Below, piece by piece: positions 32,562-34,691 of a DNA stretch of 34,691 bases (within the stretch, counting starts at the first letter, position 1; each line of letters opens with the position of its first letter). Origin of the DNA: Streptosporangium subroseum (GTDB taxonomy: Bacteria; Actinomycetota; Actinomycetes; Streptosporangiales; Streptosporangiaceae); contig NZ_FZOD01000086.1 of NCBI RefSeq assembly GCF_900188345.1, positions 1 through 34,691 on the forward strand, in the 5' to 3' direction. A model generated the notes under the pieces. The model was not told where the DNA came from, did not search any database, and saw nothing but the letters and a program-made list of their open reading frames with translations. A program made the position numbers and the translations under genes.

Positions 32562-33518
32562 TCACCATGGATCAGCGACACGACCATCGGCCTCCAACCC
32601 AAACCGCAGCAGATTCTCCCGCCAATCATTCCCTGGCTGTTTCGGCTGCCGGGCCAGCTGCAGTAGCGCCTTGGGGTTACCAGCGTCGATGGCTGCGCGG
32701 ATTAACCGCTCTGCTTCTTCTCGGTTGCCAGCTTGCTCCCGTCGCTGGGCCAAATCTCCCAAAGCGAAAGGGTTGCCGGCTGCGGCTGCTGCGTAGGCTA
32801 GCCGTTCGGCCTCTTCGTGGTCGCCCGCCTGTTCCCGCATCTGAGCTAAGAGGTACAGCGCATCGCTGTTGCCGGCTGCGGCTGCTGCGTAGGCTAGCCG
32901 TTCGGCCTCTTCGTGGTCGCCCGCCTGTTCCCGCATCTGAGCTAAGAGGTACAGCGCATCGCTGTTGCCAGCTGTGGCTGCGTGGGCTAGCCGTTCGGCT
33001 CCTTCACGGTCGCCTGCTCGTGACCGCATTCGGGCTAGAGAATGTAGCGAGTTGGTGTGGCCAGCGGCTGCGGCTGCGTGGGCTAGCCGTTCGGCTCCTT
33101 CACGGTCGCCTGCTCGTTCCCGCATTCGGACTAAGGTGTACAGCGCCTCTCCATAGCCAGCGGCTGCGGCTGCGCGGGCTAGCCGCTCAGCCTTATCCTG
33201 GTCGCCGCTCTGCTCCAATTGCTGAGGCAGGGTTTGAAGCCCGAGGGGAATCTCGGCGGTCGCGCGAGCTAGTCTCTCAGCCCCGCCCTGGGCGTCGATC
33301 TGCTCCCGTGCTCGGGCTAGGGCATGCATAGCGTTGGCGCTGCTGGCCTTGGCGGCCGCGCGGGCTAGTTGCTCAGCTCCTTCGCGGTCGCCTGCCTGAT
33401 CTTGCATCTCGGCTAAGACATACAACGCATTGCTGTTTCCGGCATCGGCGGCTAGGCGGTACAGCCGCTTAGCCTCTTTTTTATCGCCACTCCGTCTCCG
33501 TGCGTGGGCTAGAGCATG
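32562..33518 (-). pseudogene. TPR-repeat protein, 5' end cut off by an IS630-like insertion
   Basis: The frame reads repeats such as GNSDALYLLAQMREQAGDHE then EAERLAYAAAAA about nine times and ends with LLRFGLEADGRVADPW, the usual end of an actinobacterial TPR family. These are solenoids for protein binding, often the C-terminal part of larger sensor or effector proteins. The frame is open back to HALAHARRRSGDKKEAKRLY, then meets the TA and inverted repeat of the insertion at 33519. The 5' part should lie beyond the window. The ATG at 33425 is only an internal Met, not the original start. Confidence 0.75.
32772..32963 (-). repeat. Exact tandem 96-bp repeat within the TPR gene
   Basis: Bases 32772-32867 and 32868-32963 are identical on reading and encode the same 32-residue unit twice. 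A diverged third unit follows from 32964. Identity at synonymous positions shows a recent duplication. Confidence 0.85.
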
Positions 33519-34691
33519 TACTGATCAAGAAGGTCTGAGGTCACGCGCATCTGGGTTGCCGGCTGAGCGGCATATTCGCGTGGGTTGTAGACCTGGAATA
33601 TGAGGTATTCGGATCGCGGGGGCCTGTCGATGTGGGCCCGCGCTGAACGGGAGCGGCTTCGGTTCGTAGCCGCGGACATGTTCGCCGGCGGGATGAGCGC
33701 GCCGCAGGTAGCGCGGGAGTTGAGCATCACCCGCAAATCGGCGTGTGCGTGGCGCCGGGCCTGGGAAGCCGGCGGCAAAGCCGCGCTGGCGTCCAAAGGT
33801 CCGGGCGGGAACGTGTGCCGGCTGTCTGCTGATCAGCTCGAGCGACTGGAATGGGAACTGGAGCGGGGCCCGGCCGCGCACGGCTGGAGCGATCAGCGCT
33901 GGACGCTGCCTCGGATCGCCGCGGTGATCAAGGAGGTGTTTCGGGTGTCGTATACGGCGCGTGGGGTGGCCTATCTGCTGCGCGGGCGGGGCTGGTCGGC
34001 GCAGGTGCCCGTGCATCGGGCCACCGAGCGAAATGAGGAGCAGATCACCGCGTGGCGGGGCTGGCGGTGGTCGGCGTTAAAAGGACCGCGGCGGCCTGGG
34101 GCGCCTGGATCGTCTTCTGCGACGAATCGGGCCAAAGTCTGAGGCCGCCCAAGGGCCGCAGCTGGGCACGGCGCGGTCACACTCCGATCGTGGCCGTACC
34201 GGGGCGCGGAACAGGCCGGGTCTCGATCGCCGGATTGCTGTGCGTTAAGCCGGGGCAGCGGACCCGGCTGATCTACCGGACGACTGTCTATCACGGCCGT
34301 AAATACGAGCCGAAGGGCTTCGGCTCGGCTGACTTCGCGGCCCTGCTTACCGACGTCCACCAGCAGCTCCACGGCCCGATCATGGTGGTCTGGGATAATC
34401 TTCCGGCGCATGTCAGTGCCCCGATGCGGGCCTGGATCGCCGCGCGCGCCGACTGGCTGCTGGTCTACCGGCTGCCGCCGTACGCCCCGGAACTTAATCC
34501 CGCCGAAGGGATCTGGGCCAATCTCAAGGGCAAGATCTACAACCTTGCCGTCCACGGCGTTGACGCACTCGCGGTGCTCCTGAAAAGCCACCTCAAGTGC
34601 TTGCAGTATCAGCCCGACTTGCTCAACGCGTTCATCGCCGAGACCGGCCTGAGCCTCGAACCGCCATAACCCCAGACCTTCTTAATCAGTA
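33519..34691 (+). mobile_element. IS630-family insertion element with TA target duplication
   Basis: The element runs from 33521 to 34689, flanked by TA at 33519-33520 and 34690-34691. The inverted ends start CTGATCAAGAAGGTCTGAGG on the left and CTGATTAAGAAGGTCTGGGG on the right (reverse complement), with two differences. It carries a transposase in two overlapping frames. It has split a TPR gene. The right end coincides with the window end, so the outer TA is the last base pair seen. Confidence 0.85.
33600..34669 (+). CDS. IS630 transposase in two frames joined by a -1 frameshift
   Basis: Frame A (33600-34142) has the N-terminal helix-turn-helix domains of IS630: MSAPQVARELSITRKSACAW and a second winged-helix block. 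Frame B (open from 34052 to 34669) carries the DDE catalytic triad: Asp in FCDESGQS, Asp in VVWDNLPAH and Glu in LNPAEGIWANLK. The frames join at TTAAAAGG (34077-34084), where A-AAA-G allows a -1 slip: SALKGPRR in frame A versus VKRTAAAWG in frame B. Programmed frameshifting is known in this family, so the gene is probably functional. A simple mutation cannot be excluded. Confidence 0.85.

Noticed and set aside
1..34691. CRISPR array, tRNA or rRNA genes
   Set aside because: No regularly spaced direct repeats with unique spacers and no recognisable tRNA or rRNA sequence were seen; the repeats present are within coding regions.

Overview
The window is high-GC actinobacterial DNA: GTG and TTG starts with AAGGAGG-type ribosome sites, strongly GC-biased third codon positions, and families typical of filamentous actinomycetes (DUF6247 antitoxin-like, DUF6166, DUF6338, an actinobacterial HTH/excisionase family, a TPR family ending in RFGL..ADPW). 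A Streptosporangiales- or Streptomyces-like host is likely, but the genus cannot be fixed from the sequence. No rRNA, tRNA, CRISPR array or housekeeping operon was seen. The content is that of an accessory or mobilisable region (integrated element, plasmid or genomic island): a MobF relaxase, a tyrosine recombinase, an IS630-type insertion, gene remnants and many defence-like genes.

Layout. 1-4.6 kb: a minus-strand zinc-ribbon gene cut by the window edge, an AT-richer intergenic stretch that could hold oriT, and a MobF relaxase-helicase. 4.6-7.0 kb: a UTRA-like remnant, a small two-TM protein, then a four-TM coiled-coil protein followed by an HNH nuclease. 7.0-9.4 kb: an inverted repeat pair, a hypothetical gene, a DUF6247/RelE-like toxin-antitoxin pair and a DUF6166 gene, the last two transcription units sharing a similar upstream element. 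9.8-11.6 kb: a tight three-gene operon encoding a TIR-like protein, a caspase-like protease with a C-terminal winged-helix-like tail, and a stand-alone SLOG-like protein. 11.7-17.1 kb: minus-strand genes, namely DUF6338 and a small partner, a membrane protein with sixteen 12-residue beta-helix-like repeats, an HTH protein and a large membrane protein with a nucleotide-binding-like C-terminal domain. 17.2-21.4 kb: an amber-interrupted pseudogene, an HTH/DUF6166-like fusion, a HEPN-like protein and a decayed second copy of the HTH gene. 21.4-24.7 kb: an ECF sigma factor, two unknown proteins and a PD-(D/E)XK nuclease. 24.7-28.0 kb: a two-gene membrane-protein operon and a small secreted protein with a strong hairpin. 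28.9-30.1 kb: the tyrosine integrase. 30.4-34.7 kb: a two-TM protein, a ribbon-helix-helix regulator and a TPR gene broken by an IS630-like element whose right end coincides with the window end.

How they fit. The most notable system is the TIR-caspase-SLOG operon. It resembles Thoeris logic, in which a TIR enzyme makes a nucleotide signal that activates an effector, and in particular the reported TIR plus caspase-like protease arrangement (type IV Thoeris). The separate SLOG gene, coupled by an ATGA overlap, is the unusual part: SLOG domains sense nucleotide signals in ThsA of type I Thoeris. The TM-coiled-coil/HNH pair, the HEPN-like gene, the toxin-antitoxin pair and the sigma-nuclease cluster around it suggest a defence island carried by mobilisable DNA. 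Functional assignments rest on motif reading only; no database search was run.
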